Source: Fodinibius sediminis (lineage in GTDB: Bacteria; Bacteroidota; Rhodothermia; Balneolales; Balneolaceae). From it: DNA of 64,000 bases. This document shows positions 54,046 through 62,761 of this stretch, piece by piece. The notes under the pieces are model-generated. The model was not told the origin of the DNA and did no database searches. It saw only the letters and a list, made by a program, of their open reading frames with translations. The stretch covers positions 62,001 through 126,000 of the forward strand of contig NZ_FXTH01000002.1 in the NCBI RefSeq assembly GCF_900182555.1, in the 5' to 3' direction. The translations under genes and the position numbers were made by a program. The first letter of the stretch is position 1. Each line of letters begins with the position of its first letter.

Positions 54046-55239
54046 TTACAAGTTTTTGGAGATCGTTCCCATATCTTTATCACCACGGCCTGAACAGTTG
54101 AGTACAAGCAGTTCATCCTCCGTGGTCCTGGGCATCAATTCCTCCAGGTAGGCTACGGCGTGGGCCGTCTCGAGCGCCGGAATAATGCCCTCCTGCTCAG
54201 ATAACAATTTTACGCCCTCCATGGCCTGTTCATCGGTAATGGGGGCATAGATTACGCGGGAGGAATCCTGCAGGTAGGCATGTTCCGGGCCAATACCCGG
54301 ATAATCAAGTCCTGCACTGATCGAATGTGCCAGCTGAATTTGTCCCTCTTTATCATGCAGAAGATAACTCAGGGAACCATGGAGCACGCCGGGATCCCCA
54401 ATAGTAAGGGTGGCAGCAGTCTGATCGGTATCGGCACCCAGTCCCGCTGCTTCCACGCCATACATTTGAACCTTTTCATCCTCAATAAACGGATAAAAGA
54501 GACCTATAGCGTTGGATCCGCCGCCCACGCATGCCAGCAGATAATCCGGGAGCCTTCCTTCGACTTCCTCCAGCTGTTTCCTGGTCTCATCACCGATGAT
54601 GCGCTGGAAGTTTCGCACCATCTTGGGGTACGGATGCGGACCCACCGCCGAGCCGATGATGTAGAATGTATCCTCTACATTGGTCACCCAGTCGCGTATC
54701 GCCTCATTGGTAGCATCCTTCAACGTCTTTGAACCGCTTTCAACCGAACGCACTTCGGCCCCCAGCAGTCGCATGCGTTCCACATTCAGCTTCTGGCGCT
54801 CCATATCCTCGGCTCCCATATACACGATACAGTCGACCCCGAATTTCGCACAAGCGGTAGCTGTGGCAACCCCGTGCTGGCCGGCCCCCGTCTCAGCAAT
54901 AATCCGCTCTTTTCCCATACGCTGTGCAAGCAGGATCTGCCCGATCGCATTGTTAATCTTGTGAGCCCCCGTATGGCAGAGATCCTCGCGCTTCAGGTAA
55001 ATCCGCGCCCTGCCGTAATAGTCCGTCAGCCGATTGGCATAGGTCAACTTTGTCGGACGGCCGACATAGTCCTGCAAAAGATCCAGATAGGTATTTCTGA
55101 ATGCCTCGTCATTCCAGGCCCTGTTATAGGCTTCTTCCAATTCCTCCAATACGGGAATCAGAATTTCCGGAACAAACTTTCCGCCAAAATTACCGAAGTA
55201 CCCCTCCTTTGTTGGTAAATTATATCTCATAGCCGCCAT
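54046..55239 (-). CDS. trpB: tryptophan synthase beta subunit
   Basis: Condenses indole with serine using pyridoxal phosphate. 397 residues. The PLP lysine is Lys94 in [20 protein letters not shown], with [20 protein letters not shown], the TrpA-contacting loop, and the phosphate-cradle [15 protein letters not shown]. The C-terminal [20 protein letters not shown] contains the serine contacting the cofactor ring. This is the TrpB1 type that pairs with TrpA. Start ATG 55239; ATG 55230 is nine bases inside the gene. It begins 74 nt after trpF. Confidence 0.97.
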   Translation of the reverse strand: MAAMRYNLPTKEGYFGNFGGKFVPEILIPVLEELEEAYNRAWNDEAFRNTYLDLLQDYVGRPTKLTYANRLTDYYGRARIYLKREDLCHTGAHKINNAIGQILLAQRMGKERIIAETGAGQHGVATATACAKFGVDCIVYMGAEDMERQKLNVERMRLLGAEVRSVESGSKTLKDATNEAIRDWVTNVEDTFYIIGSAVGPHPYPKMVRNFQRIIGDETRKQLEEVEGRLPDYLLACVGGGSNAIGLFYPFIEDEKVQMYGVEAAGLGADTDQTAATLTIGDPGVLHGSLSYLLHDKEGQIQLAHSISAGLDYPGIGPEHAYLQDSSRVIYAPITDEQAMEGVKLLSEQEGIIPALETAHAVAYLEELMPRTTEDELLVLNCSGRGDKDMGTISKNL

Positions 55240-55313
55240 AGCTTTTTAACCTTAGTTGCTGGTATTTAGAAGTTAGAATATTTATAGATAACACCTATAA
55301 CCATTTGATTTAT

Positions 55314-55988
55314 TTACAATTCACCCATTTCCTGCTGCTCCCAAATGGTCCGCATTTCATTCATAAATGCTTCAACCTTGTCGTAATCCTTCTTCCCCGG
55401 CTCACTCTCCAGGCCGCTGGCCACATCCACGGCATAGGGGTGAACCAGCCTACAGGCCTCATGAATGTTTCCGGGGGTCAGTCCTCCGGAAAGAAAAAAG
55501 GGAAGGTCGTCGGTAATCTCATCCAGCAGCTGCCAGTCAAAGGTTTCACCTGTACCGCCCCATTGCCCTTCCAGCTTCGTATCAAATAGCAGGAACTCCA
55601 CATTGCCCAGATAGGGTTCAATACGCTTCTCGATATCCTTGGGCTGGTCGCCCCGGCCGATATGGATAGCCTTGATCACCGGCTTGTCAACAAGATGACA
55701 GTAGTCTGGATTTTCATTTCCATGAAGCTGTACATAGTCAATTCCTGTCTGCCGGCTGATCATGTTCACATCGTCCAGCGGCTGATTGACAAATACCCCC
55801 ACACACTCCGGGCCCTCCACCCAGTTTATGACCGCCCCTGCCTTGGCCGGGGTGATATGGCGCTTGCTGTCTTCATAGAAAATGAAGCCCAGATAATCGG
55901 CCAAGGCCCCCGATACAAATCGGGCATCTGCCAGGGTGGTAATACCACATATCTTGACTTTGGATCGTTCCTCGGGATCTGCAAACAT
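55314..55988 (-). CDS. trpF: phosphoribosylanthranilate isomerase
   Basis: Isomerises phosphoribosyl-anthranilate to the deoxyribulose compound used by TrpC. 224 residues, TIM barrel. It starts KVKICGITTLADARFVSG, where Cys is the catalytic base, and has FYEDSKRHITPAKA, VQLHGNENPDYCHL, then FDTKLEGQWGGTGETFDWQL with the catalytic Asp, and FFLSGGLTPGNIHEACRLVH with AVDVASGLESEPGKKD for phosphate binding. It begins four nt after the trpC stop, so the two separate enzymes (fused in enterobacteria) are translationally linked. Confidence 0.95.
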   Translation of the reverse strand: MFADPEERSKVKICGITTLADARFVSGALADYLGFIFYEDSKRHITPAKAGAVINWVEGPECVGVFVNQPLDDVNMISRQTGIDYVQLHGNENPDYCHLVDKPVIKAIHIGRGDQPKDIEKRIEPYLGNVEFLLFDTKLEGQWGGTGETFDWQLLDEITDDLPFFLSGGLTPGNIHEACRLVHPYAVDVASGLESEPGKKDYDKVEAFMNEMRTIWEQQEMGEL

Positions 55989-55992
55989 CGGT

Positions 55993-56802
55993 TCAGCTCG
56001 TATGATTTATAAGTTGCTGTAATTCCTGTTTCATCGCACCTACGGCTTCACCGGGATTCGGCCGGCGCATGAAGTGTTCGCCTATAAGGGCCGAATGAAT
56101 ACCTTCATTGAATAAAAAATACAAATCCTCAGCCGATCCCAGTCCGCTTTCAGAAACCAGGACCGTTTCTTCCGGGGCCTGCTGCAGGATCCCCACCCCC
56201 CGGTGCAGATCCACCTCAAAGGTTCTGAGATCACGATTATTCACTCCCAGAATGTCAACAATATCGAAAGAAAGACGGTTAAAATCTTCTTCGGAATAAC
56301 ATTCAACCAGCGCCTGCATTCCAAACTCCCGCGTGGCGTGGAGCAGTTCCTCCAGCTGCTGGCCCTCGGTGATTGTAACAATCAGCAATACCGCATCAGC
56401 ACCATAGGCCCTGGCTTCCTTAACTTGATAGGGATCAATAATAAAGTCTTTGCGCAGCAATGGGATAGAAACTTCTTCAGAAGCTTCTTTTAAATACTTT
56501 AAGTGCCCCTGGAACGCCGGCTGGTCGGTAAGCACGGAGATGGCCGAGGCCCCTCCCTCCTCGTACTGACCTGCTATCCTTCGCGGATCGAAGTCCCGGC
56601 GGATAAGTCCTTTTGAAGGCGACGCCTTCTTGATCTCCGCAATAATGGAAACATCCGATGGGGTGTTCAGGGCCCCTTTAAAATCTCGTACCGGCTGTTC
56701 ATACATCTCATGCGACTCCAGATCCTTAAAGCTGACTTTTTTTCTGCGCTTTTCTAAATCAAGGGCCGTCTGTTCTACAATCTCGTCAAGTATCGTTGCC
56801 AT
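55993..56802 (-). CDS. trpC: indole-3-glycerol phosphate synthase
   Basis: Closes the indole ring with loss of CO2 and water. 269 residues. The N-terminal helix is followed by the lysine-containing SIIAEIKKASPSKGLIRRDF, GGASAISVLTDQPAFQGHLK, PLLRKDFIIDPYQVKEARAY with the catalytic lysine of RKDF, the Asn-containing DILGVNNRDLRTFEVDL and VSESGLGSAEDLYFLFNEGI. It starts four nt after the trpD stop. Confidence 0.96.
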   Translation of the reverse strand: MATILDEIVEQTALDLEKRRKKVSFKDLESHEMYEQPVRDFKGALNTPSDVSIIAEIKKASPSKGLIRRDFDPRRIAGQYEEGGASAISVLTDQPAFQGHLKYLKEASEEVSIPLLRKDFIIDPYQVKEARAYGADAVLLIVTITEGQQLEELLHATREFGMQALVECYSEEDFNRLSFDIVDILGVNNRDLRTFEVDLHRGVGILQQAPEETVLVSESGLGSAEDLYFLFNEGIHSALIGEHFMRRPNPGEAVGAMKQELQQLINHTS

Positions 56803-56806
56803 AATG

Positions 56807-57838
56807 CTAAATCTGCGCTACCTCGTTTGTTACTTCCACATACCGCTGCAATGCTTTTTCTGCTGCGCCTGAAAATAGACTTTCCTCCGCAAGCGATTTG
56901 GCTTCGGACAGGTCGTCGGCTTTGCCGGATGCGTGAATAGCGAAAGTAGCATTCAGCAAGGTAATGTTCTGTTGCGGCGCTTCAGCCCTGTTTGCCATGA
57001 TAGAACGGATAATGTCGGCATTATATTCAGCGTCCCCCCCCTGCAGTTCCTCAAGATCGGTCCAGCTGAAGTCGAGGGAGCGCGGATCAAAGGTTGTCGC
57101 CTCCTTCATCATCCGGTTGGTCAATTCATAAATCTCGGTCTGGGCACTCAGGCTCACCTCATCCAGTCCATCATGGGCATTCAGCGTATAGGCAAACTCG
57201 GTATCCAGGTTGGCCAGGATGCGGCCGATCTTGCGGGCGATATCCTTGTTGTATGCTCCGATCACCTGTCGTTTGACCATTGCAGGATTCAGCAACGGAC
57301 CCAGAATATTGAAAAAAGTGCGAATTCCCACGGTTCGCCGGGCTTTCATCACATGTCTCATGGCCGGATGAAAATTAGGGGCAAACATAAAAACAAGACC
57401 TGCCTCCTCAAAAACCTGTTCAACCTGCTCCTTCTGAAGGTCTATTAGCCCGCCCAGTGCTTCCAGAACATCAGCACTGCCGCTTTTGCTTGACACACTC
57501 CTGTTGCCATGCTTCAGCACCGGAACACCGGCTCCGGCCACGATAAACATCGAGGCCGTGGAGATATTGAACGTTCCGGAGCTGTCTCCCCCCGTCCCAC
57601 ACAAGTCTACCGCACCCTCGGTATCCACCTGGGGTTTAATGGCGGCCTCCCGCATCACTTCCACAAAGGCCGTCAGCTCTTCGATGGTCTCTCCCTTCAT
57701 CCTCACCGCTGTCAGGAAAGACGCAATTCGCTCATCTTCAACCTTCCCCGTGATGATCAACCGCAGGGCATGCCTCGCTTCTTCCAGGGTTAGATCACCA
57801 TGGTTGACCAGCTTGTTTAAGATTTCAATAAAATCCAT
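56807..57838 (-). CDS. trpD: anthranilate phosphoribosyltransferase
   Basis: Transfers phosphoribose from PRPP to anthranilate. 343 residues. Motifs: DLCGTGGDSSGTFNISTASM, the PRPP-binding and glycine-rich loop, VLKHGNRSVSSKSGSADVLE, FMFAPNFHPAMRHVMKARR and RTFFNILGPLLNPAMVKRQV. It is a stand-alone enzyme, not fused to TrpG, which is encoded just upstream with a 40-nt gap. Confidence 0.96.
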   Translation of the reverse strand: MDFIEILNKLVNHGDLTLEEARHALRLIITGKVEDERIASFLTAVRMKGETIEELTAFVEVMREAAIKPQVDTEGAVDLCGTGGDSSGTFNISTASMFIVAGAGVPVLKHGNRSVSSKSGSADVLEALGGLIDLQKEQVEQVFEEAGLVFMFAPNFHPAMRHVMKARRTVGIRTFFNILGPLLNPAMVKRQVIGAYNKDIARKIGRILANLDTEFAYTLNAHDGLDEVSLSAQTEIYELTNRMMKEATTFDPRSLDFSWTDLEELQGGDAEYNADIIRSIMANRAEAPQQNITLLNATFAIHASGKADDLSEAKSLAEESLFSGAAEKALQRYVEVTNEVAQI

Positions 57839-57878
57839 AAAGCATTATATATTATAAGGTTACAAGTTATACCTTAAA

Positions 57879-58466
57879 TTATTTTTGTACCTTCTGTTCC
57901 GTTTTCATGTCCATCCAGTTCTTTATGATATCCGGTCCTTCCGTGGTCAGAATGCTTTCCGGGTGAAACTGGATGCCTTCAACCGGGAAGGTCCGGTGCC
58001 GAATGCCCATGATCACCTCATCATCACTGTGCGCCGTAACAATCAACTCGCCGGGAATCTGTTCCGGATCCAGAACAAGGGAGTGGTAGCGGGTAGCCGT
58101 AAACTCATTAGGGATATCGCGAAAGACAGACTTCCCGTCATGCCTGATCGTGGAGGTTTTGCCATGCATCAGTTTTGGTGCATGTATGATCTTTCCGCCA
58201 TAGACTTCCCCAATGGCCTGAAGTCCCAGACAGACTCCCAAAATTGGCGTATCGGGCCCCATTTCTTTAATCAGGGGCTCTGTAATGCCTGCATCCACCG
58301 GACGTCCAGGACCCGGAGATATAAGGATTTTATCCGGCTTCAGGGCACGAACCTCTTCCACTGTGAGCACATCATTCCTGACGACCCGGTATTCGTCGGT
58401 ATGCTGGGCAATAATATCCACCAGGTTGTAGGTAAATGAATCGTAGTTGTCAATGATCAGGATCAT
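57879..58466 (-). CDS. trpG: anthranilate synthase glutamine amidotransferase subunit
   Basis: Supplies ammonia from glutamine to TrpE. 195 residues, class I amidotransferase. It starts LIIDNYDSFTYNLVDIIAQH, has ILISPGPGRPVDAGITEPLI, the nucleophile elbow ILGVCLGLQAIGEVYGGKII, and the His/Glu pair in VEGIQFHPESILTTEGPDII. It could also serve p-aminobenzoate synthesis as in several bacteria, but its location inside the trp operon favours anthranilate. Confidence 0.95.
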   Translation of the reverse strand: MILIIDNYDSFTYNLVDIIAQHTDEYRVVRNDVLTVEEVRALKPDKILISPGPGRPVDAGITEPLIKEMGPDTPILGVCLGLQAIGEVYGGKIIHAPKLMHGKTSTIRHDGKSVFRDIPNEFTATRYHSLVLDPEQIPGELIVTAHSDDEVIMGIRHRTFPVEGIQFHPESILTTEGPDIIKNWMDMKTEQKVQK

Positions 58467-58523
58467 AAGTCATTCGGTTTAGATAGCACCCCAGGTTGTT
58501 GACACGCTGCAGGGCGCATGTCG

Positions 58524-59513
58524 TTAATCAGCAAAATCATAACTTTTAAATATGCCTGTAACCTCGCGGATCGGCGCCATTACAGACTCGGCTCGCTCCC
58601 GGGCCTTTTTACTGCCCTCGGCCAGGATATCCCGGACCGTATCCACATCCTGAGCCAATTCTTTGCGTTTGGCACGGGCCTCGGCAAAATAAACCTCAAT
58701 CATATCCAGCAGCTCATTTTTCGCATGCCCGTACCCATAGCCGCCTGCACGATATTTCTCTGCAATCTCATGCTGTTTCTCCTTGCCCGCAAATAGTTTA
58801 ATGAGTGCAAACACGTTGCATTTTTCCGGGTCCTTTGGCTCATCCAGCGGCGTAGAATCTGTTTCTATCGACATCACCTTTTTCTTAAGGGCTTTCCCCT
58901 CATCAAATATATCAATGGTATTGCCGTACGATTTACTCATTTTTCGCCCGTCCACTCCCGGCACCACGGCTACTGATTTTACAATGTATTCTTCCGGGAG
59001 CTTGAGGTATTCATCCCCGTAATTATGATTGAATTTTCCCGCCAGATCGCGGCAAATCTCAATATTCTGTTTCTGGTCCTGCCCCACAGGCACGACATCG
59101 GAATTGTATATCAGTATATCTGCCGCCTGCAGAATGGGGTAGGTAAAAAGACCGATATTGGGCGTCAGCCCCTGGGCAACCTTGTCTTTGTAGGCAACTG
59201 CCTTCTCCATCAGGCTTACCGGGCAAAAGGTACTCAGCATCCAGGCCAGCTCTGTAACCTGCGGCACATCGCTTTGTGCAAAAAACGTACATTTTTCAGG
59301 ATCAAGTCCCAGGGCAAGGTAATCCAGGGCGATATCAATCGTATTTTGATAGATCTCTTCCCCATCGTTTATTGACGTCATGGAATGGTAGTTGGCGATA
59401 AAATAAAACGCATCCCCCTTTTCCTGCATCTGGATATGCTGGCGCAAAGCCCCAAAATAGTTGCCAAGATGCAATTTGCCGGATGACTGAATGCCGGATA
59501 AGATAGTTTTCAT
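58524..59513 (-). CDS. trpS: tryptophanyl-tRNA synthetase
   Basis: Charges tRNA-Trp. 329 residues, the bacterial TrpRS length. Class I signatures are SGIQSSGKLHLGNYFGALRQ (HIGH equivalent) and VDGRKMSKSYGNTIDIFD (KMSKS). The tryptophan pocket region FFAQSDVPQVTELAWMLSTF and the VPVGQDQKQNIEICRDLAGK helix are present. It lies between trpE (64 nt upstream) and trpG (57 nt downstream) on the same strand, so it should be under the trp attenuator. That position is uncommon and couples charging capacity to biosynthesis. Confidence 0.96.
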   Translation of the reverse strand: MKTILSGIQSSGKLHLGNYFGALRQHIQMQEKGDAFYFIANYHSMTSINDGEEIYQNTIDIALDYLALGLDPEKCTFFAQSDVPQVTELAWMLSTFCPVSLMEKAVAYKDKVAQGLTPNIGLFTYPILQAADILIYNSDVVPVGQDQKQNIEICRDLAGKFNHNYGDEYLKLPEEYIVKSVAVVPGVDGRKMSKSYGNTIDIFDEGKALKKKVMSIETDSTPLDEPKDPEKCNVFALIKLFAGKEKQHEIAEKYRAGGYGYGHAKNELLDMIEVYFAEARAKRKELAQDVDTVRDILAEGSKKARERAESVMAPIREVTGIFKSYDFAD

Positions 59514-59577
59514 CTGTAATCAGTAGCTCATTTAAAAATTATCGTTTTTCTTATAAAAGACCTTCTTCCATTCAACA

Positions 59578-61056
59578 TCATTCACTGCCCGCCTCTGTAA
59601 TTTCCAGGGCCACACTGAGTGCCTCTACAAGTGCTCCAGCCTTGTTCTTGGTTTCAATATACTCCTTATACGGGTCACTGTCGGCCACAATACCTGCTCC
59701 CGCCTGTATATAGACTTTGGAATCGGTTACGATCATCGTCCGGATTGCTATACAGGTGTCCATATTGCCGGAAAAGTCAAAATAGCCGACGGCCCCGGCA
59801 TAAGGTCCGCGTTTTGTAGGTTCAAGTTCATCGATGATCTCCATCGCGCGGATTTTCGGGGCCCCGCTCACGGTTCCAGCAGGAAAGCACTGCATGAGTG
59901 CATCCACCGCCGTCTGATGTTCTGCCAATTGACCCTTTACATCCGAGACGATATGCATGACATGGGAATAGCGTTCAATAACCTGCTCACGAACAGGCTG
60001 AACGGTGCCGGGACGGCATACACGGGATAAATCATTGCGGCCCAGATCAACGAGCATCACATGTTCCGCAATCTCCTTGGGATCGTTTTTAAGATCCTCC
60101 TCCAGCGCCTGATCCTCCTGTTCTGTTTCTCCACGGGGACGCGTGCCGGCGATGGGCAGCAGCTGGGCTGTGTCATCCTGTACGCGAACCAGTACTTCCG
60201 GCGACGAACCGACCAGGGCAAAATCATCAAAGTCCAGGAAAAAGAGGTACGGGGAAGGGTTCACCATCCGGAGCGCCCGGTATAACATAAACCGGTCTCC
60301 CTCAAAGTCACTTTCAAACCGCTGCGATAGCACCACCTGGAAGATATCTCCCTCGTAAACATACTCTTTGGCCCGGCGAACCATTGATTCAAACTCTGAT
60401 TGCTCAATATTGCTGGACAGACGTTCGGGATTTATGGAAAACGAATGGTCTGTCAGCGGGGCCGGGCGGCGAATCAGGTCTTCAAGCTCGTCGAGGCGGG
60501 CCTGGGCCTCCCCATACCGTTTCCTGACCGGGTCATCCCCATCAACAAACACTGTTTTAATGATAATGACCTGCTGTTTAACATGATCAAAAGCAAAGAC
60601 CTCGTCATAAAAGGCCCAGATAGCTTCCGGTATATCAACATCCGATGCGGGCGGATGAGGCAGCTGCTCAACCTCTCGCACCGTATCGTAGGATGAAAAA
60701 CCCACGGCCCCTCCCGTCAGCCGGGGGAGGCTGGGGAGTTTCGGCTCGCTGTGCTGAGTTGTCAATTCTTTCAGCGCTTCAAAATACGGCTGATCCAGGA
60801 CCGATTTGCCGTCTTCGTTCTCCAGACTAACCTCGGCTCCGTCGTACTGCAGCACCTGGTACGGATCGCGGCCCAGGAAGGAATAGCGGGCCAGCTGCTC
60901 GCCTCCCTCCACCGATTCCAACAAGAAAGGATACCGGCCATTTTCCCTGAGTTTCAAAAATAAAGACACGGGGGTTAAAATATCAGCCATAAGCTGACGA
61001 TATACCGGAATAGCGGTATAGCTACCAGCCAGCTCTTTAAATTTATCAACGTCCAT
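59578..61056 (-). CDS. trpE: anthranilate synthase component I
   Basis: Converts chorismate and ammonia to anthranilate, the committed step to tryptophan. 492 residues. The N-terminal feedback site PFLLESVEGGEQLARYSFLG carries the LLES motif that binds inhibitory tryptophan, so the enzyme should be feedback-regulated. The chorismate-binding domain shows GDIFQVVLSQRFESDFEGDR, LVGSSPEVLVRVQDD, PIAGTRPRGETEQEDQALEE, then LVDLGRNDLSRVCRPGTV and TVSGAPKIRAMEIIDELEPT. It is the first structural gene after the trp leader and attenuator. Confidence 0.96.
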   Translation of the reverse strand: MDVDKFKELAGSYTAIPVYRQLMADILTPVSLFLKLRENGRYPFLLESVEGGEQLARYSFLGRDPYQVLQYDGAEVSLENEDGKSVLDQPYFEALKELTTQHSEPKLPSLPRLTGGAVGFSSYDTVREVEQLPHPPASDVDIPEAIWAFYDEVFAFDHVKQQVIIIKTVFVDGDDPVRKRYGEAQARLDELEDLIRRPAPLTDHSFSINPERLSSNIEQSEFESMVRRAKEYVYEGDIFQVVLSQRFESDFEGDRFMLYRALRMVNPSPYLFFLDFDDFALVGSSPEVLVRVQDDTAQLLPIAGTRPRGETEQEDQALEEDLKNDPKEIAEHVMLVDLGRNDLSRVCRPGTVQPVREQVIERYSHVMHIVSDVKGQLAEHQTAVDALMQCFPAGTVSGAPKIRAMEIIDELEPTKRGPYAGAVGYFDFSGNMDTCIAIRTMIVTDSKVYIQAGAGIVADSDPYKEYIETKNKAGALVEALSVALEITEAGSE

Positions 61057-61094
61057 ATTCGTTTTGACTACCTCAAACTATTATCCAAATAAAA

Positions 61095-61122
61095 AACCCA
61101 CTCCAGTTTCCTGCAGTGGGTT
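61095..61122 (-). terminator. trp attenuator terminator hairpin (3:4)
   Basis: On the minus strand AACCCACT and AGTGGGTT pair (8 bp), then a G-G mismatch, CAG/CTG and a GAAA loop, followed at once by TTTTTTATTT. The ascending arm contains CCACTGC (61119-61113), which can instead pair with GCAGTGG at 61168-61162 to form the antiterminator. Confidence 0.88.
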
Positions 61123-61150
61123 CTCAAAAGCTCTTTCAAAAAAATCTAAC

Positions 61151-61228
61151 TCATAATGCTGCCACTGCCTGTATGTATTTCGCTACAGGCCACCACCAAT
61201 TGCTGTTATTATGAGATATCTTTTCCAT
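61151..61228 (-). CDS. trpL: trp operon leader peptide with three tandem Trp codons
   Basis: A 25-codon reading frame from ATG 61228 to TGA 61151, beginning MEKISHNNSN and followed by three consecutive Trp codons (61198-61190), then PVAKYIQAVAAL. It precedes trpE and its terminator by less than 60 nt. Segment 1 GCCTGTA (61190-61184) overlaps the last Trp codon and pairs with segment 2 TACAGGC (61173-61167). The stop codon lies just past segment 2, so a ribosome finishing the peptide covers segment 2 and frees the 3:4 terminator; one stalled at Trp codons covers segment 1 and lets 2:3 form. This is the classical ribosome-mediated attenuation layout, read directly from the sequence. Confidence 0.88.
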   Translation of the reverse strand: MEKISHNNSNWWWPVAKYIQAVAAL

Positions 61229-61235
61229 TTCGGAA

Positions 61236-61267
61236 TGAATATAATAGCCGTATCAGCTAAAAGCAAA
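61236..61267 (-). promoter_or_regulatory. candidate trp operon promoter
   Basis: On the minus strand TTTG (61267-61264) and TATATTCA (61243-61236), 20 nt apart, are partial matches to the Bacteroidota -33 and -7 elements. Transcription would begin only a few bases before the leader ATG, so the leader mRNA may have a very short 5' end. Alternative upstream starts cannot be excluded. Confidence 0.35.
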
Positions 61268-61307
61268 AAAGATTGTTTTTCAAAAATTAAAACCTTCCAC
61301 ACCTGCC

Positions 61308-62105
61308 CTACTCTCCGAATGCTTGCTTGTAGAACAGAACAGCCCCAATAATGATGCCTTTTAGTACAAAGGCTGAAAAGACCATCATGAGCCCGATTTC
61401 CTGGAATAACAGGATAAGCACGCCATAAAAAAGAAATAGTGCAATCTTGCCCTTGTATTTTTTTAGAGAATATTTGTCGAAGCTGGGGATTTTATCAAAC
61501 GGTATTGTACTTACCATCAAAAATGAAAGCAGGATGATCAGGGGAACCAAAATAGTGTTCGGACCATATTTAAAGTCTGCGAAAAGATCCAGCCGGTTGT
61601 AAAAGGTGAGGTAAAAAGCAGCAATCATGATTGCCTGAGCGGGAATGGGCAATCCCTTGAAAAAATCTGTCCGGCTCTCCTGTACATCAACATTATAGCG
61701 GGCAAGCCGCACCGCTCCGCACAGCGGAGGCAGGGCACTCAGGATAATCCCGACAAAAGGCATCTCGCCCAGTCCGAAGCTGAAAAGCAGGAAACCGGGG
61801 GCCACACCAAAAGAAACCACATCGCTGATGGAATCGAGCTCAATGCCGAACTGGCTGGTGGCATTGGAGAGACGGGCCATAAAGCCGTCCAGTGCATCAA
61901 AGAGGCCTGCAAATACGATAAGCCACGCTCCAAAAAAAAGCCGGCCCTCTGAAATACTGATAATGGCCAGAAAACCACAAAAGAGATTCATCAGGGTGAA
62001 AAAGCTGGGCACCACAATGCGGGGAATCTGCTTGGAGGGACGATCCTTTTTTTTCTGTCTCCTGCGACGTCGGAATCGTTTCCACTTTTGTATAGGATAT
62101 TTCAT
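61308..62105 (-). CDS. pssA: CDP-diacylglycerol-serine O-phosphatidyltransferase
   Basis: Makes phosphatidylserine from CDP-diacylglycerol and serine at the inner membrane. 265 residues with a strongly basic N-terminus (KWKRFRRRRRQKKKDRPS) and about six to eight hydrophobic helices. The CDP-alcohol phosphotransferase motif DG-x2-AR-x8-G-x3-D-x3-D is visible in ALDGFMARLSNATSQFGIEL followed by DSISDVVSFG. It starts one nt after the psd stop, so PssA and Psd are co-translated and provide phosphatidylethanolamine in two steps. Confidence 0.93.
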   Translation of the reverse strand: MKYPIQKWKRFRRRRRQKKKDRPSKQIPRIVVPSFFTLMNLFCGFLAIISISEGRLFFGAWLIVFAGLFDALDGFMARLSNATSQFGIELDSISDVVSFGVAPGFLLFSFGLGEMPFVGIILSALPPLCGAVRLARYNVDVQESRTDFFKGLPIPAQAIMIAAFYLTFYNRLDLFADFKYGPNTILVPLIILLSFLMVSTIPFDKIPSFDKYSLKKYKGKIALFLFYGVLILLFQEIGLMMVFSAFVLKGIIIGAVLFYKQAFGE

Positions 62106-62106
62106 T

Positions 62107-62757
62107 TCACGAGTTAATCGTAGCTAAAATTGTCTTTCCGGCCACTGCTTTTTCACCTTCCGATACATTAATTTCCACATCAGCCGGAACAAGTATATCC
62201 ATTCTTGAACCAAATTTCATCATTCCAAACCGTTCGCCTGCCCTTAGCTGATCACCCTTCTCAATATGATAGACGATTCGGCGTGCTAAAAAACCCGTTA
62301 TCTGCCTGAAAAAAATCCTGGTATCGCTCCGGTGGCGTATTCCAAAATCTGCACGCTCGTTGAGTTCTGATGCCCGATGGTCCCACGCCATCAGATAGGC
62401 TCCCGGATGATATTCCAGATATTCCAGCTCGCCACCAACAGGAAGTCTGTTCACATGCACATCCAAAGGGGAAAGAAAAATACTGATCTGTGTGGCTTTA
62501 CCCTGTATATAGTTCTCTTCCTCAACCTCCCTGACCAGCAGGATTTTCCCGTCCGCCGGGGAGAGTACGAAATTTTCTCCCTGGGTAATATCCCGATCAG
62601 GGTCTCTGAAAAAGTAGAGTATGAACATGACCAGCACCCCCATGAGGGCATAGATGAGATACGTGGACCAATGATCCAGGAAGGATGCCCCCAGGCTGAC
62701 CAGGAAAGCAAAAAGTAAAGTAACAACGATCGTCGTGTATCCCTCGCGAGCAAACAT
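62107..62757 (-). CDS. psd: phosphatidylserine decarboxylase, short type
   Basis: Decarboxylates phosphatidylserine to phosphatidylethanolamine. 216 residues from ATG 62757, four nt after the rseP stop; an upstream extension overlaps rseP and is not real. Two N-terminal membrane helices (VVTLLFAFLVSLGASFL and YLIYALMGVLVMFILYFF) precede SPADGKILLVREVE, ISIFLSPLDVHVNRLPVGG and MKFGSRMDILVPADVE. The Gly-Ser in FGSR is the self-cleavage site giving the pyruvoyl cofactor; GSR rather than GST marks the short bacterial/archaeal-type enzyme. Confidence 0.93.
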   Translation of the reverse strand: MFAREGYTTIVVTLLFAFLVSLGASFLDHWSTYLIYALMGVLVMFILYFFRDPDRDITQGENFVLSPADGKILLVREVEEENYIQGKATQISIFLSPLDVHVNRLPVGGELEYLEYHPGAYLMAWDHRASELNERADFGIRHRSDTRIFFRQITGFLARRIVYHIEKGDQLRAGERFGMMKFGSRMDILVPADVEINVSEGEKAVAGKTILATINS

Positions 62758-62761
62758 AATG

